This document shows, piece by piece, positions 40,855 through 50,238 of a stretch of DNA of 64,000 nt. Position 1 is the stretch's first letter; each line of letters opens with the position of its first letter. Origin of the DNA: Adiantum capillus-veneris (Eukaryota; Streptophyta; Polypodiopsida; Polypodiales; Pteridaceae); contig CM043968.1 in the NCBI GenBank assembly GCA_014529385.2, forward strand, positions 22,625,484 to 22,689,483. Reading direction: 5' to 3'. Both the position numbers and the translations under genes were made by a program. The notes under the pieces are model-generated. The model searched no databases. It was not told where the DNA came from and saw only the letters and a list, made by a program, of their open reading frames with translations.

Positions 40855-42066
40855 TTATTTTTCAATCTGTTCTGTCAATGGCACAAACCTATAGGAAGTT
40901 ACTAGAAGTAGAGCTTTCCAAAACTTCCGATTGTAATCATCCAGATTTCTGCAAGTGGCAGCATTTAGCTGGTGCCATTCTGTCATGACATCTGCTTCAA
41001 AGTCATCAGATAACCATGCTGCTGCAAAAATCTGCTTGAAGTAAATCCATGTGGACGGAGCTTGCCCTTGAAGCAATAAAGTTGTCCACCATTGTCCCGC
41101 ATTCCCTGTCAAGAAAGTGGATGCCTTGCGGACCTTTGAAGCCTCTGTAAAGTTTCCCCCTGCATAGGCCTTGTCAAACTGCTGGAGGAATGAGAGAGCC
41201 TTCTTCCTGTCATCAAACCCTGTACAGGTCGTGAATGACACACCTTTGCCACCTTCTTTGTACGGAGTTGGCCTCTCCAGCGGCGTTAAATTGTCATATG
41301 GAAGTGACTGAAACATGGGAACACTATTAGGGTTCATCTGTGTTCCTTGGTCGCTATTAACTTGACCTGGAAACGCCATATTTGGCTGCTGATTTGTAAT
41401 TCCAGCCATACCAAAATTTGGCTGTGGCATCCCAAATTGGCCCTGAGTGCTCTGAAACCCTGGTTGCATACCCATGACACTGTACATGGGGTTAGGCATC
41501 ATCGTTTGAGCACCCCCGAACACTGTTCCTGGCGTGTAAAACTGATTTCCAGGTGCATGACCAGCCATGCTCTGGAATACCGATCCACCTTCAAAATAGC
41601 CAGGGTGTACTGAAGGTGGTGGGAAGACCTGTTGCATAGCCTGTAGGTTGCTTCCCTGCCCATTAGAACCAGCTATGGGGTGCTGAACTGGTACAGCTTC
41701 AAAGACTGGCATCTCAGCCACCTGTTCTTGCACCTTAGGCATAAGTTGTGGAGACTGCATGTTCTCCGTCAAGTGTACAGGTGTTTCCATTGACTGTGCG
41801 GTATGAATCACCTGTGCTCGAGCCTTAACAGGCTTTTGAATATGATCCAGTGACCCAACTTGCTCAGACGGAACAGGAGGTTGCAGAAAGGCTAAAAACC
41901 TCGGGTTCTGCATTACTTGTGTGAACATAGCCACAGCAGTAGCCAACTGGGTCCTGAATATATTGTCATCTGTCTGTGGTGGTCTTGAGGACTCACCCAC
42001 TTCATGTGTCTGTTGACCCTGTGAAGAGGAAACCTTTTCAGTCACATCATCTGGTCTGTCAGCCAT
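40855..42066 (-). CDS. Gyp5 Gag
   Basis: 403 codons. The start MADRPDDVTEKVSSSQGQQ lies about 90 bp after the primer site. The N-terminal half is low-complexity, rich in Q, P, M, G and N (many N-P-x, G-M-x-Q and F-G-M-P repeats, residues about 115-265), and may be disordered. Residues about 270-400 are the Retrotrans_gag capsid domain: KKALSFLQQFDKAYAGG, STFLTGNAGQWWTTLLL, WLSDDFEADVMTEWHQL and DDYNRKFWKALL. It stops at QIEK followed by TAA. The homologous Gyp3 and Gyp7 gags read QIER-F-x-x-GLP without interruption, and the Gyp5 pol continues CCGLPKGLRKYC in the same frame. The stop therefore replaces one codon, either a nonsense mutation or a readthrough point. Confidence 0.93.
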   Translation of the reverse strand: MADRPDDVTEKVSSSQGQQTHEVGESSRPPQTDDNIFRTQLATAVAMFTQVMQNPRFLAFLQPPVPSEQVGSLDHIQKPVKARAQVIHTAQSMETPVHLTENMQSPQLMPKVQEQVAEMPVFEAVPVQHPIAGSNGQGSNLQAMQQVFPPPSVHPGYFEGGSVFQSMAGHAPGNQFYTPGTVFGGAQTMMPNPMYSVMGMQPGFQSTQGQFGMPQPNFGMAGITNQQPNMAFPGQVNSDQGTQMNPNSVPMFQSLPYDNLTPLERPTPYKEGGKGVSFTTCTGFDDRKKALSFLQQFDKAYAGGNFTEASKVRKASTFLTGNAGQWWTTLLLQGQAPSTWIYFKQIFAAAWLSDDFEADVMTEWHQLNAATCRNLDDYNRKFWKALLLVTSYRFVPLTEQIEK

Positions 42067-42157
42067 AATTGCAATTCACTGTGTCTGGTCTATGATCCCC
42101 TGTGTCTTCAAGCCCAAAACTACCAAGGCTCACTTCTATGGGAAAAAGTGATTTAAT

Positions 42158-42173
42158 CCCGTCGATGGAACCA
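42158..42173 (-). promoter_or_regulatory. Gyp5 primer-binding site, not initiator tRNA-Met
   Basis: The minus strand reads TGGTTCCATCGACGGG directly after the 5' LTR end. It begins TGG, as a complement to a tRNA CCA end must, but shares only the first bases with TGGTATCAGAGC. I could not identify the tRNA by eye. Confidence 0.75.
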
Positions 42174-43649
42174 TGTAACCGGCCTGTTCAATCCAAAAAG
42201 GGCGGTAGACTTTACTTTAAACCTTGATTTAGCTTTCACCCATTATTAGTCGTCTATTTTACCTGTACTTTCAAGACACAACAAAGGGGAGAGGGATACA
42301 GGCTGCTAGATTGCACCTGTATGAGTAGACCGACACCAGATTGGCCCCTAACTTAGGCGCCCCTTTCGGTATTTCTTTATTCTTCAAAAGAGGGAATAAA
42401 CGTTGTGAATCCCTACAAGCTGCCCCGCACAAACTCGGCTGAATTTCCACTGTTCCAGCCCGATTTCGGCAGCATAACTGTACTAGGACACTTCACAGTC
42501 AGTATTCCCACGCATTGACTGACTTCCCCGACGCATACGGGCACTTAGCAAAACCTGGCGAGAATCTGCAGCACGCTGAATTCTCTGTTTTCAGCCCCGA
42601 AAATGCGCCAGATCACCTGTACAGCGGTCCCCTTGCGTCCCCGAACTTCCTGGGGGTATTAGGGTCCGTTTAGGGCCAAAACCCTAAACCTGCAAAAATA
42701 CACAGCAGGCTGTAATTTACTGTCTCGGGCTCCGTTTCGCGTGCCGGTCGCATCCTTAGCAAGTCCTCGAGCTCCCGCACCTGTAGGGCTACTTGCCCTT
42801 TGAATCGGACGAGATTTCTGGCGTGAAAGCTCTCCGAATTCACCTGTACCTGCGGGGGGATTAGCCGCTAGCTAATCCAGTACCTGTGCAAGAGGCTCTT
42901 GCCTCGGCAATCGCGCATGAACCCACACAACTGTACATTGGTCAAATGAAGAGCCCACTAGAGGGGCCTAACATACTGCCAAAGGGGAGAGAGAGGGCAG
43001 TGCGTAGCGTGCAGGGCATCACTCCTGGCACCGCACTGTGCATAAGAGGGAAAGCAAACACTCCATAGCTCTTAACCTGTGACAAATCTGAAAATGAGGC
43101 TCTCTCTTCTTCAAATTCAGCTCCACTTCTTGTTGCATGAGGCAAGTGCACCAGAATGTGCCACTTGGCACATTTACAAGCATTTTCCCGTTTCGGGGTT
43201 GCCGCCTAAAAATATCCCAACCGGTTGCCCAGTTGACTTCACGGCAGAGTAAGAAAATGTTCCCTTTGTCATTCCGGAGGTAATGACGCCAACACATTTT
43301 CAGGTCCCAAAATAGCAGTTCCCTAAATTTTAGGAGATGCTGCCATTGTATCTTTCTAGGTCATCCGACCCTCTTTGTACACTGCGGCCACATCCAGAAC
43401 TGAAATGTAGCCTCTGTAGCAAAGGATTCCACTTTGGCTAGTCAATGACCCCACTTGGCTAACCATAGTCCTTGTCCAACCTTAGTGCTCTCTTGCCCTC
43501 AGGCCTGGACTCCCTCTGGACAGTTCCACACTAGCTATGCAATGCAGGGCAGTTAGATTTCCCGAGGGGTGTTTCCAAAAAGTGAAAGTAAATAGATAAT
43601 AAGAAAGAAATCAACAAAAAGGATAGATAGTAGTCACACGCTGGTGACA
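42174..43649 (-). repeat. Gyp5 5' LTR (right copy)
   Basis: Plus-strand start TGTAACCGGCC and end GCTGGTGACA. It differs from the left LTR at about four bases (for example AATAAACG against AATAAATG) and by two inserted bases (GTGAAAGTAAAT). It should carry the promoter and transcript start, but I cannot place a TATA box confidently. Confidence 0.97.
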
Positions 43650-43654
43650 GCTTG

Positions 43655-44923
43655 TGGTTGCTGTGGGTGCCTTTTGTTCTTTAGGTGGGATTGTCTTAGG
43701 ACATGCCTTCTTAATGTGACGCTTGATGTGACATTGAAACATTTACCTTCTTTAACATAAATCACTTGTTCTTCAGCCGTGATGTATGCTCCTACAATTC
43801 CTTGTACAGCTTTTTCATATGGGGCTAGCTTAGGTTTTTGCAGGTGCGTTAGCTTTACCCTTAGATTCATTGTTAGAGTTCTTTTCCGAGGAATTAGAGG
43901 AAGAAGGGCTAGAAGAATTACCATTCTTACCGTTCTTACCATTCTGCATGTTCTGAGAGTTCTGCGGGGTCCCTTTAGAAGTCTTGTTTCCTTAAGCTTT
44001 CCCTTGTTGTGCTTCATCTCGTGTGCGAGAGCAATCGCTACCGCCTTGTTGAGATCGATCGGATCAAGTACCTTGACATCATACTTGATATACTCGTCTA
44101 ATCCGTAAAGAAATGCCTCTTTGAGCTCCGAATCCGATTTGCATAATTGAGTGCCGAGCTGCAAAACACGATTAGAGAAAGACATAACCGGCATACCATT
44201 TTGCTTGAGAGCGCGCCAATCGTACTTCAATCACGTGAGGTACTGAAGTGGCATAAACCGCGCCTTGAGCTTGTCTTGGAAATCAGCCCAACTGAAGGAC
44301 AGGGGCGTGAGTTCGTCAGCTTCCTCTAGGTGCGCAGCTAGCTGTGCCTCTTGCCATGTGTGGTACCAATTGATGGCATCACCGGCAAGGTACATAGTTG
44401 CCGTCAATACCTTGCTATTCCCTGTCTTCTTAGTTGTCGCAAAATAAGCATTAAATTGATGCAATTAAGAATGAATAACCGTAGCATCCATCTTACCATC
44501 ATACTTACTGAAAGTCAACTTCTCTGTGACTGGGTTGTTGGAATCCGCATCGTGGCTTGCGCCACTTGAGGAACTCCCATGATCCTTGGTTGGTTTGGAC
44601 TTCGAGGCAAGTACTTGTCGAACCAACTCTTGAGTGCGTAGTTCTCTTTGCCTCACGCTTACTGCCGCTTCTTCTTTTCTTAGGTCTTTTCTTTCTTTTC
44701 GTTCGTCGCGCTCGCGTTCCAAGGCAATGTGAGTCTCTTCTTGTTTGGCCATCATGTCCATCATCTGCTTGACCATTGCCTCCATAGGGTTTGGTACACT
44801 TTGTGGCGTAGATGGCGAAGGGGGAGGGTCAGAAAAATCTCTTGGTGGGGAAAATTCTTCGTCGCCTCTCTCATGCTCATCACCTGTATGCGAAGTATCC
44901 ATTCCGCTTCGGGTGATGACCAT
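43655..44923 (-). pseudogene. Gyp4 gag (5' part of gag-pol, right of Gyp5)
   Basis: The ATG complement at 44921-44923 gives MVITRSGMDTSHTGDEH, the family start also seen in Gyp6 at 50,683. A charged coiled-coil region (ERERDERKERKDLRKEE) precedes LTFSKYDGKMDATVIHS and a stop at 44462-44464. Retrotrans_gag text continues: LAGDAINWYHTWQEAQLA, WADFQDKLKARFMP, then LKQNGMPVMSFSNRVLQL and EAFLYGLDEYIKYDV. Frame changes near 44,230 and 43,960 follow. The basic nucleocapsid part is frame-shifted near 43,735, with C-F-N-V-T text where the CCHC knuckle should be. The reading continues past Gyp5 into the protease at 34,971. Confidence 0.9.
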
Positions 44924-45336
44924 GCACTATGATCTTTGGTTCTTAAGTCCACGAGGAACTTGGGTTCTTGAGGGTCTTGAGGTTCTTTAGGTTTTCTTTC
45001 GCTTGCAAACCGTGTTTGAGAAGGATCTTCTCTTCACCCGAGTTCTACTCCTTTCCGCGGGCGCACCCCTTGGCGGCCTTGCGCTCACACCAAGGTTGCT
45101 TTTTTCCACCTCACGTTGATTGGCCGGCCGCTAAGTGCACGGTCCGCTCTCAATGAGTGAAAAGAGACACAAGGGTAGGCTGGACAAGCCCTTCTTTCTT
45201 GGGATTCCTGTCACTCTTCAAAAACACGATTAGGAATCGACACGCCCAAGCGAACTTAGGTTTGTGCAACCGCAACAAGCAAAAAAAAACTTGTGATTCT
45301 TGTGGTGCTTTCCTTGAGTGATAGAACACTGCCAAA

Positions 45337-45348
45337 GCTCTGATACCA
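45337..45348 (-). promoter_or_regulatory. Gyp4 primer-binding site (initiator tRNA-Met type)
   Basis: The minus strand reads TGGTATCAGAGC one base inside the 5' LTR. Confidence 0.95.
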
Positions 45349-45349
45349 A

Positions 45350-46512
45350 TGTTAGGTGCAGCGGAATGAATGTTGTTCTTTCTCAAGATGAGTGATCCAT
45401 ATTTGCTCAAGGTTCCTTTTAGTTCTTATGGAAGGGAGAGCCTTCCGTTCTTAATGGAGAGTGCTATGATCACGAACAAAGTGAGTGGACACTGTGCGTG
45501 CAAGTGTATGAGACTGAGAGATAGAGAGAAGAGAGATACGACACCAGAGACGTTGTAAAACCCTCCTCCGAAGGCCCACTCTCGTTGGCGAGAGTGGTCT
45601 ACGGTTGATTGCACAAACGTGTACAATGATGATGCATAAAACTAATGCAGATCTAGGCTATGTCGATGACGACAACCGGGATGGCGATGGTGACAATAGG
45701 GCTGAAAATAGAATGGTTCTAATTGCTGTCCAAAAACGCTCAATGCTGAAATCTGCTGCGAATGAAGTGCTGATTTTCGGGGCTGTTTTGGTGTTGCTGA
45801 AAAACGCTAATTTGCCTGATGAAAAACGTTGAGATGCTACCGTGTTTTAGGGCTGAAAACGCTGCTGTCCTGCTGCGATTCACTGCCGAAAACGCAGGCT
45901 TATCTGTTGCTGAAAACGCTGAATTGGCAGCCTTGCTGGCGATGGTGGAAACGCTAGATGCAAGGGGAAAGGGCTGTGCGGTATGTGCTGAAAATGCCAA
46001 GGCCAAAGAGAGGCTAGCGATGATGCAAAACGCTAGGGATGAGGAGTGGGAAATGCCAAGGCAATGGGTGATGGAAACGCCAAGGGATCTTGGAGAGTTT
46101 GCTGAGAGAGGGGGGAACCTGTCGCCAATGGCCTGCTGTTCTCCTTGCTCATCTGCTGTTTAGGGCTAACCTTGGTTTGCTTATATATTTTCTTACCCAA
46201 ATTGCCCTACCTACTTTTGTTGGAAAGTCACTTAAATTAATAAGTGAAAAATGTCAAAAATAGGTAAAATAGGCTAAATGCACTGGAAAAATCCCCTAAC
46301 TGATTCTAATGGATTCTGATGGGAATGCTTATGATCATGCCGTGTGTAACCAGAGGATATGCATCTATACTAAGTGACTAGGCATGCACGATCTACGAAT
46401 AGACTCACAAAAATTGCCAGATCACTTCTAATCTAGACTGACTGGACTGACGGTAACCATGTTATGGTGTAGCTTGTCCACGGACACATAGGGTTGGATG
46501 TGTCACGTGACA
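45350..46512 (-). repeat. Gyp4 5' LTR (right copy)
   Basis: Plus-strand start TGTTAGGTGCAGCGG and end GTCACGTGACA. It pairs with 30760-31918. Differences include GGCAGG/GGAAGG near the start and several in the GCTGAAAACGC array. Confidence 0.95.
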
Positions 46513-46517
46513 TTCAG

Positions 46518-47802
46518 ATAGCTACTTTGATTCAAGTGATGAGAACCAAAAGAGCAGAAAGCGAAGAAAGACCAAGAGACATGGTAACAACAAGAAGAAG
46601 GCCAAGAAGAGCAGATCCCACCGAAAATTTTAAAAATTTTCTGACAGTTCTGAGGAGGATTCATCCTCTTCTGAGAGTTCGGATTCTGACAACCAAATGT
46701 TCTATTGAAAGAGGAAGCATATTATAGAGCCAATCAATATGACTTTCTCGAGGATAAGAGCAAGAAGACCAAAGAATTCAAGGAGGGTGGAAAAGTTTGA
46801 AAATTTGATACCTTTTCAGGCTTTTGGGATTCTCACAAGGCCCTCTCTTTTATTCAACAATTTGACGTAGCTATTTCTAGAGGGCGCTACTCAGAGCACT
46901 CCAAGATTAGAAGGGCAGAGTCCTATTTGAAAGGAAATGCTGGGACATGGTGGTCCACTCTTCTGTTACGAGAAGAAGCATTGACAAAGTGGCTAACGAC
47001 TTTTTATTTCTTGGTGGCTCACTCAAGAGTACGAAGGTGATGTGATTACTGCTTGGAGTCATCTTCGGATGACCAAGGGAGATACTTTGGATATCTATTG
47101 CGAGAGATTTTGGGATGCTTTTCTACTTGCCTCTTCTTTTAAAAAGATCACATACAAGCAGCAAATCGAGCGATTTTTCTGTGGACTTCCCAAAGAGATA
47201 CGAGATTACTGCTTACTACAGAAGTCCGAGTCCATACTACAACTGATGGGACATGCTAAGCAAGGGTTTGCTATGCATTCAAGTAATATGAGCTATTCGA
47301 TTGATAAACTTTTGACACCTTGGACGTGACAAAATTCGACTAATGATAACAGAAGAAAAGGGAAGTTTCAGAAAAAGAAAGGTACAGGACCTCGATGACA
47401 GAAGAACAAAAATTTCAGTACCTCAAAGCGGGGAAGTGTTTTGACTGTGGGGAACAAGGACAAATCTCCTCACGGTGCCCCAAAAGGCACCCAGTGGACA
47501 ATCAGAAGATAGGCCAAAGAGCTCCAGAGCAGCTGAAGAACGTGGAAGAAAAGGAAAGACGAAAGTAGGACTTGTACCAGATTGTGTAGGGGCCAACCTT
47601 GATCAAATGAATGAAAGCATTGAACTTTGCCGCGCATGGGACAAAGTACAAGATCAAGAAGTCCTCATCTTCTTTGACGGATGAGCCAATACCAACTTTA
47701 TTCACCTGAAGTGGCGGCTTGACTTGGAATCACGCCCGACCAAATGGGGCCACAGGCGGAGGTTGTTCTAGCGGCATGCAGACGGGATGTTGCCATTACA
47801 CT
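46518..47802 (+). pseudogene. Gyp3 gag 3' part, zinc knuckle and protease start
   Basis: Continues from 30759 after Gyp4. A serine/acid-rich stretch (SSEEDSSSSESSDSD) leads to the Retrotrans_gag region. Best preserved is 47042-47329: ITAWSHLRMTKGDTLDIYCE, FWDAFLLASSFKKI, QQIERFFCGLPKEIRDYC. The knuckle near 47,450-47,490 reads CFDCGEQGQISSRC, with Q where the zinc-binding H should be. LIFFDG, a stop, then ANTNFIHL at about 47,670-47,705 is the protease site. There are multiple stops and frame changes. The copy ends at 47,802, where the Cop5 LTR begins; the matching Gyp7 sequence continues (62,510 on). Confidence 0.88.
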
Positions 47803-48032
47803 TGTTGGAATTAGGGTTGCAAGGAAACACACATAGCTTGGAGAAGACAAAGGAAGCTCAAGGCACACAACAAAGAGTGTACTACTTAGTGTGCAATGGA
47901 AAGATAAAATAGCCCTAGAGTGATGGTCGTATATACAATGCACGGGGGAAAAAACCTTCTAGTGAGGGAAAATAATACTCCGGTGGTCCTAAGTGTGTAC
48001 ACACATATCACTACCACATGTATATGGTAACA
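47803..48032 (-). repeat. Cop5 3' LTR
   Basis: 230 bp. The best preserved LTR of this family in the window, with both TGTTGG and ...GTAACA ends. Confidence 0.95.
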
Positions 48033-48042
48033 AATCCCCCTT

Positions 48043-48798
48043 GGGAGTGATGAAGTGAACGAGAGCTGGCACATAAAGTATAGGGAAGTGCCATGACGTG
48101 AGGACATGATAAGTCCACGTAGGGGAGTAAGCCCAAAGCTTTACTGAAAGCTTCAAACTTCTCATGAGACAATGCCTTTGTGAAAAGATCTGCGAGGTTG
48201 TCCTGTGTTAGCACAGAAGCTAAGCCGATCTCTCCTGCTGAGAGTCTCTCGCGGACATAGTGGTAATGCACCTCAATGTGCTTTGTGCGAGCATGAAAAA
48301 CTGGGTTCGCAATTGCCAATGCGCTCTAACTGTCGGTGTAGATGATGTTGGCAGTGTCCTGTCCAACACCCAAATCAGCCATAAGTCGTCTGAGCTATAC
48401 ACACTCACTGTAGCTGTCAAGACTGCCATGTACTCAGTCTCACAATTGGAGGTTACCACAGAAGGTTGCTTCTTACTCAACCATGATATGCATGAATTGC
48501 TAAGCATGAAACAAAAACCACTTTTGGACACTCGCGTGTCAAAGCAACCAGCCCTATTTGAGTCCGAAAAAGCATGTAAATCTGGCGGCAATGATCCTCC
48601 CTTGGGATAAAACAACCCATGCCACTCAAGTAGCGAAAGATCCGCTTGACAGCCTACCAATGCTTATTCAAACCTGTTTCCATGGGAGTGGCAATAGGTT
48701 TGTAATCCTCAAGTCTAAACTTACATAGCAATGTCTCTATGTAACTTGTCGACACAAGGAAATGCCATCATCACACTGCTTAAACTGTATACGCAAGT
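48043..48798 (-). pseudogene. Cop5 RNase H and RT tail
   Basis: Minus-strand text: AFSDSNRAGCFDTRVSKSGF and CFMLSNSCISWLSKKQPSVV, TSNCETEYMAVLTAT (active-site E), AIANPVFHARTKHIEVHYHY and DNLADLFTKALSHEKFEAF. This is the complete copia RNase H C-terminus, in two frames. Toward 48,798 are short RT end pieces (LLCKFRLED-like). It extends past what is visible of Cop1 at the window edge, so the two copies complement each other for comparison. Confidence 0.9.
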
Positions 48799-49127
48799 AA
48801 CTGATAACTTGAGAACTTATGGAGGGTGATGGCGTGCAACCCCATGGCGAGTGCAGAGAACGAGCGAGAGAGAGAGACTCGACAAGGCTTGCAAAAGTAA
48901 CGCTATATTGAAAAAAAGAATAATCCTTGATACATATGAAGCTAAAAACTTTCCATGCAAACTATGTCTCCTAACTGCATGCCGTATGAGGCGATTCCCA
49001 TGGGTACTGAACTAGACAGACCACTCTCATGATACCTCGAGTTTTTGGTGTACTCGTCAACCATGAGTTTAGGTTCTCTCACAACCAAGGATTTGTGGTG
49101 TATCCATAACCTGGTGCTATGATAGTA
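48799..49127 (-). repeat. Candidate LTR of an unidentified minus-strand element
   Basis: The plus strand runs from TGATAACTTG to CTATGATAGTA and is followed at once by AAACCCCCCTT, which on the minus strand is a polypurine tract (AAGGGGGGTTT) placed as for a 3' LTR. The termini are not a perfect TG...CA, and there is no second copy in the window. Confidence 0.35.
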
Positions 49128-49168
49128 AAACCCCCCTTGAACAGATAGGGTGTAGGTCAAAAAATTAG

Positions 49169-50225
49169 TGTCACGTGACACATCTAACCCTATGTGTACG
49201 TGGACAAGCTACTATGTTACGTGGACAAGCTACTTCATGACAAGGGTTCAGTCATTCCGAGTCAATCTAGCTTAGGAAGTGTTCTGGCACTTTTGTGAGT
49301 CTGTTTGCAGGCCATGCATGCCCAGCTCTTAGAGTAGATGCATAACCTCTGGTTGCACACAGCATGATCATCAACATTACCATCAGAAACCATCAAGAGC
49401 ATTTTCCAGTGCATAAAACCTATTTCCCCTATTTTTGACATGTTTCACTTATTATTTTTAAGTGACTTGTTGTGAACTGGGTAGGGCAATTTTGCTAAGG
49501 TAATATATAAGCAAACCTAACACTAGGCTTATCTGGCAGAACAACAGGAAAGTGCACAGGCAATTGAATTGCAGTAGGCGTCTTCCTCTCTCTCTCAAGC
49601 AAGAACTCCCAAGGACACTAGCGTTCTCGTCATTGAAGGCCTGCCGTTTCAGCACTTCAGCTTTTCCAGCATTGCAGCGTTTTCAACATTTTAGCGTTTC
49701 CTATCCAGCAGAACTCCATCGCCCAGCAGCATCAGACCTGCGTTTTTCAGCCTGTGAAAGCAGCGTTTTCAGCAAGAAGGGCCAGCAGAAATTCAGCGAA
49801 TAAAAGGGCAGCAGATCCAGCGTTTTCAAGACAGCCTAATCAGCGTTTTTCTATCAGCAGCATGTACAACAGAAGATAGCATTTCAAGTCGTCGTCATCC
49901 TCATCATCCACTCATTGCATCATAGCCTCTCAAGTTTGCATCAGAGTTTTGTACCAGATTGTGCAATCAATAGCATAGACCTCTCTCGCCATCGAGAGAG
50001 TCCCTTGGAGGAGGGTTTGACAATTTGTTGGTGTCGTATTCTTCTCTCTCTATCTCAGTCTCAGCACCTTCATTCACAGTGTTTGTCCACATTGTTTGTG
50101 ATCACTTGCACTCTCTCATTAAAGTCACGGAAGGCTCTCCCTTCCATAAGTAAAAGGAACCTTGAGCATAGTTCGGAACACTCATCTTGAGCAAAGTTCA
50201 ACATTCACTTCCGCTGCACCTTACA
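49169..50225 (+). repeat. Gyp6 5' LTR
   Basis: Starts TGTCACGTGACACATC and ends CTTCCGCTGCACCTTACA. It contains many GCGTTTTCAGC-type words between 49,630 and 49,850. Confidence 0.93.
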
Positions 50226-50226
50226 T

Positions 50227-50238
50227 TGGTATCAGAGC
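50227..50238 (+). promoter_or_regulatory. Gyp6 primer-binding site (initiator tRNA-Met type)
   Basis: TGGTATCAGAGC one base after the LTR end. Confidence 0.95.

Larger units (their letters stand above)
34972..43649 (-). mobile_element. Gyp5: young, nearly intact minus-strand gypsy element
   Basis: An 8.7-kb chromodomain-bearing gypsy element inserted into Gyp4. LTRs are 34972-36445 and 42174-43649 (1474 and 1476 bp). By eye they differ at about four bases plus one 2-bp indel, so this is the most recent insertion in the window. The 5-bp target duplication gcttg is exact (34967-34971 and 43650-43654). Internally it has a gag ORF (40855-42066), a 948-codon pol ORF (37987-40833) and a 342-codon integrase end (37019-38047). 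The only visible lesions are one TAA between gag and pol and one frameshift in integrase. The primer site is not the initiator-Met type used by its neighbours. Confidence 0.97.
30760..46512 (-). mobile_element. Gyp4: minus-strand gypsy (chromodomain type) split by Gyp5
   Basis: LTRs 30760-31918 (3' LTR in element sense) and 45350-46512 (5' LTR) flank a minus-strand gag-pol. The target duplication ttcag is exact (30755-30759 and 46513-46517). The internal region holds gag (43655-44923), protease (34601-34971), RT/RNase H (33281-34534) and integrase plus chromodomain-like tail (31934-33235). It is interrupted in the gag-protease region by Gyp5. Its RT fingers are deleted and gag has a stop, so it is non-autonomous. 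The LTRs differ at many sites, more than those of Gyp5, as expected for the older host of the nest. Gyp6 and the solo LTR at 51012 are the same family. Confidence 0.95.
28863..47802 (+). mobile_element. Gyp3: plus-strand gypsy element split by Gyp4, truncated at Cop5
   Basis: The 5' LTR (28863-30178), primer site (30180) and gag start (to 30759) are followed by the whole of Gyp4 (30760-46512). Then the gag end, knuckle and protease start continue at 46513-47802. The join is exact: ttcag at 30755-30759 is repeated at 46513-46517. Homology to Gyp7 (54239-63504), which has the same gag and LTR ends, runs through the interruption without loss. The element stops inside the protease at the Cop5 LTR. 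Its right LTR is not in the window. Confidence 0.9.
47803..48798 (-). mobile_element. Cop5: 3' end of a Cop1-family copia element
   Basis: A 230-bp LTR (47803-48032, plus TGTTGGAATT...ATGGTAACA) is followed by a polypurine tract (minus AAGGGGGATT, 48033-48042) and the RNase H/RT end of a minus-strand copia (48043-48798). It is homologous to the left edge of the window (1-360). It inserted into the Gyp3 protease. Its remaining 5' part is absent to the right, replaced by other sequence at about 48,799. Confidence 0.92.
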
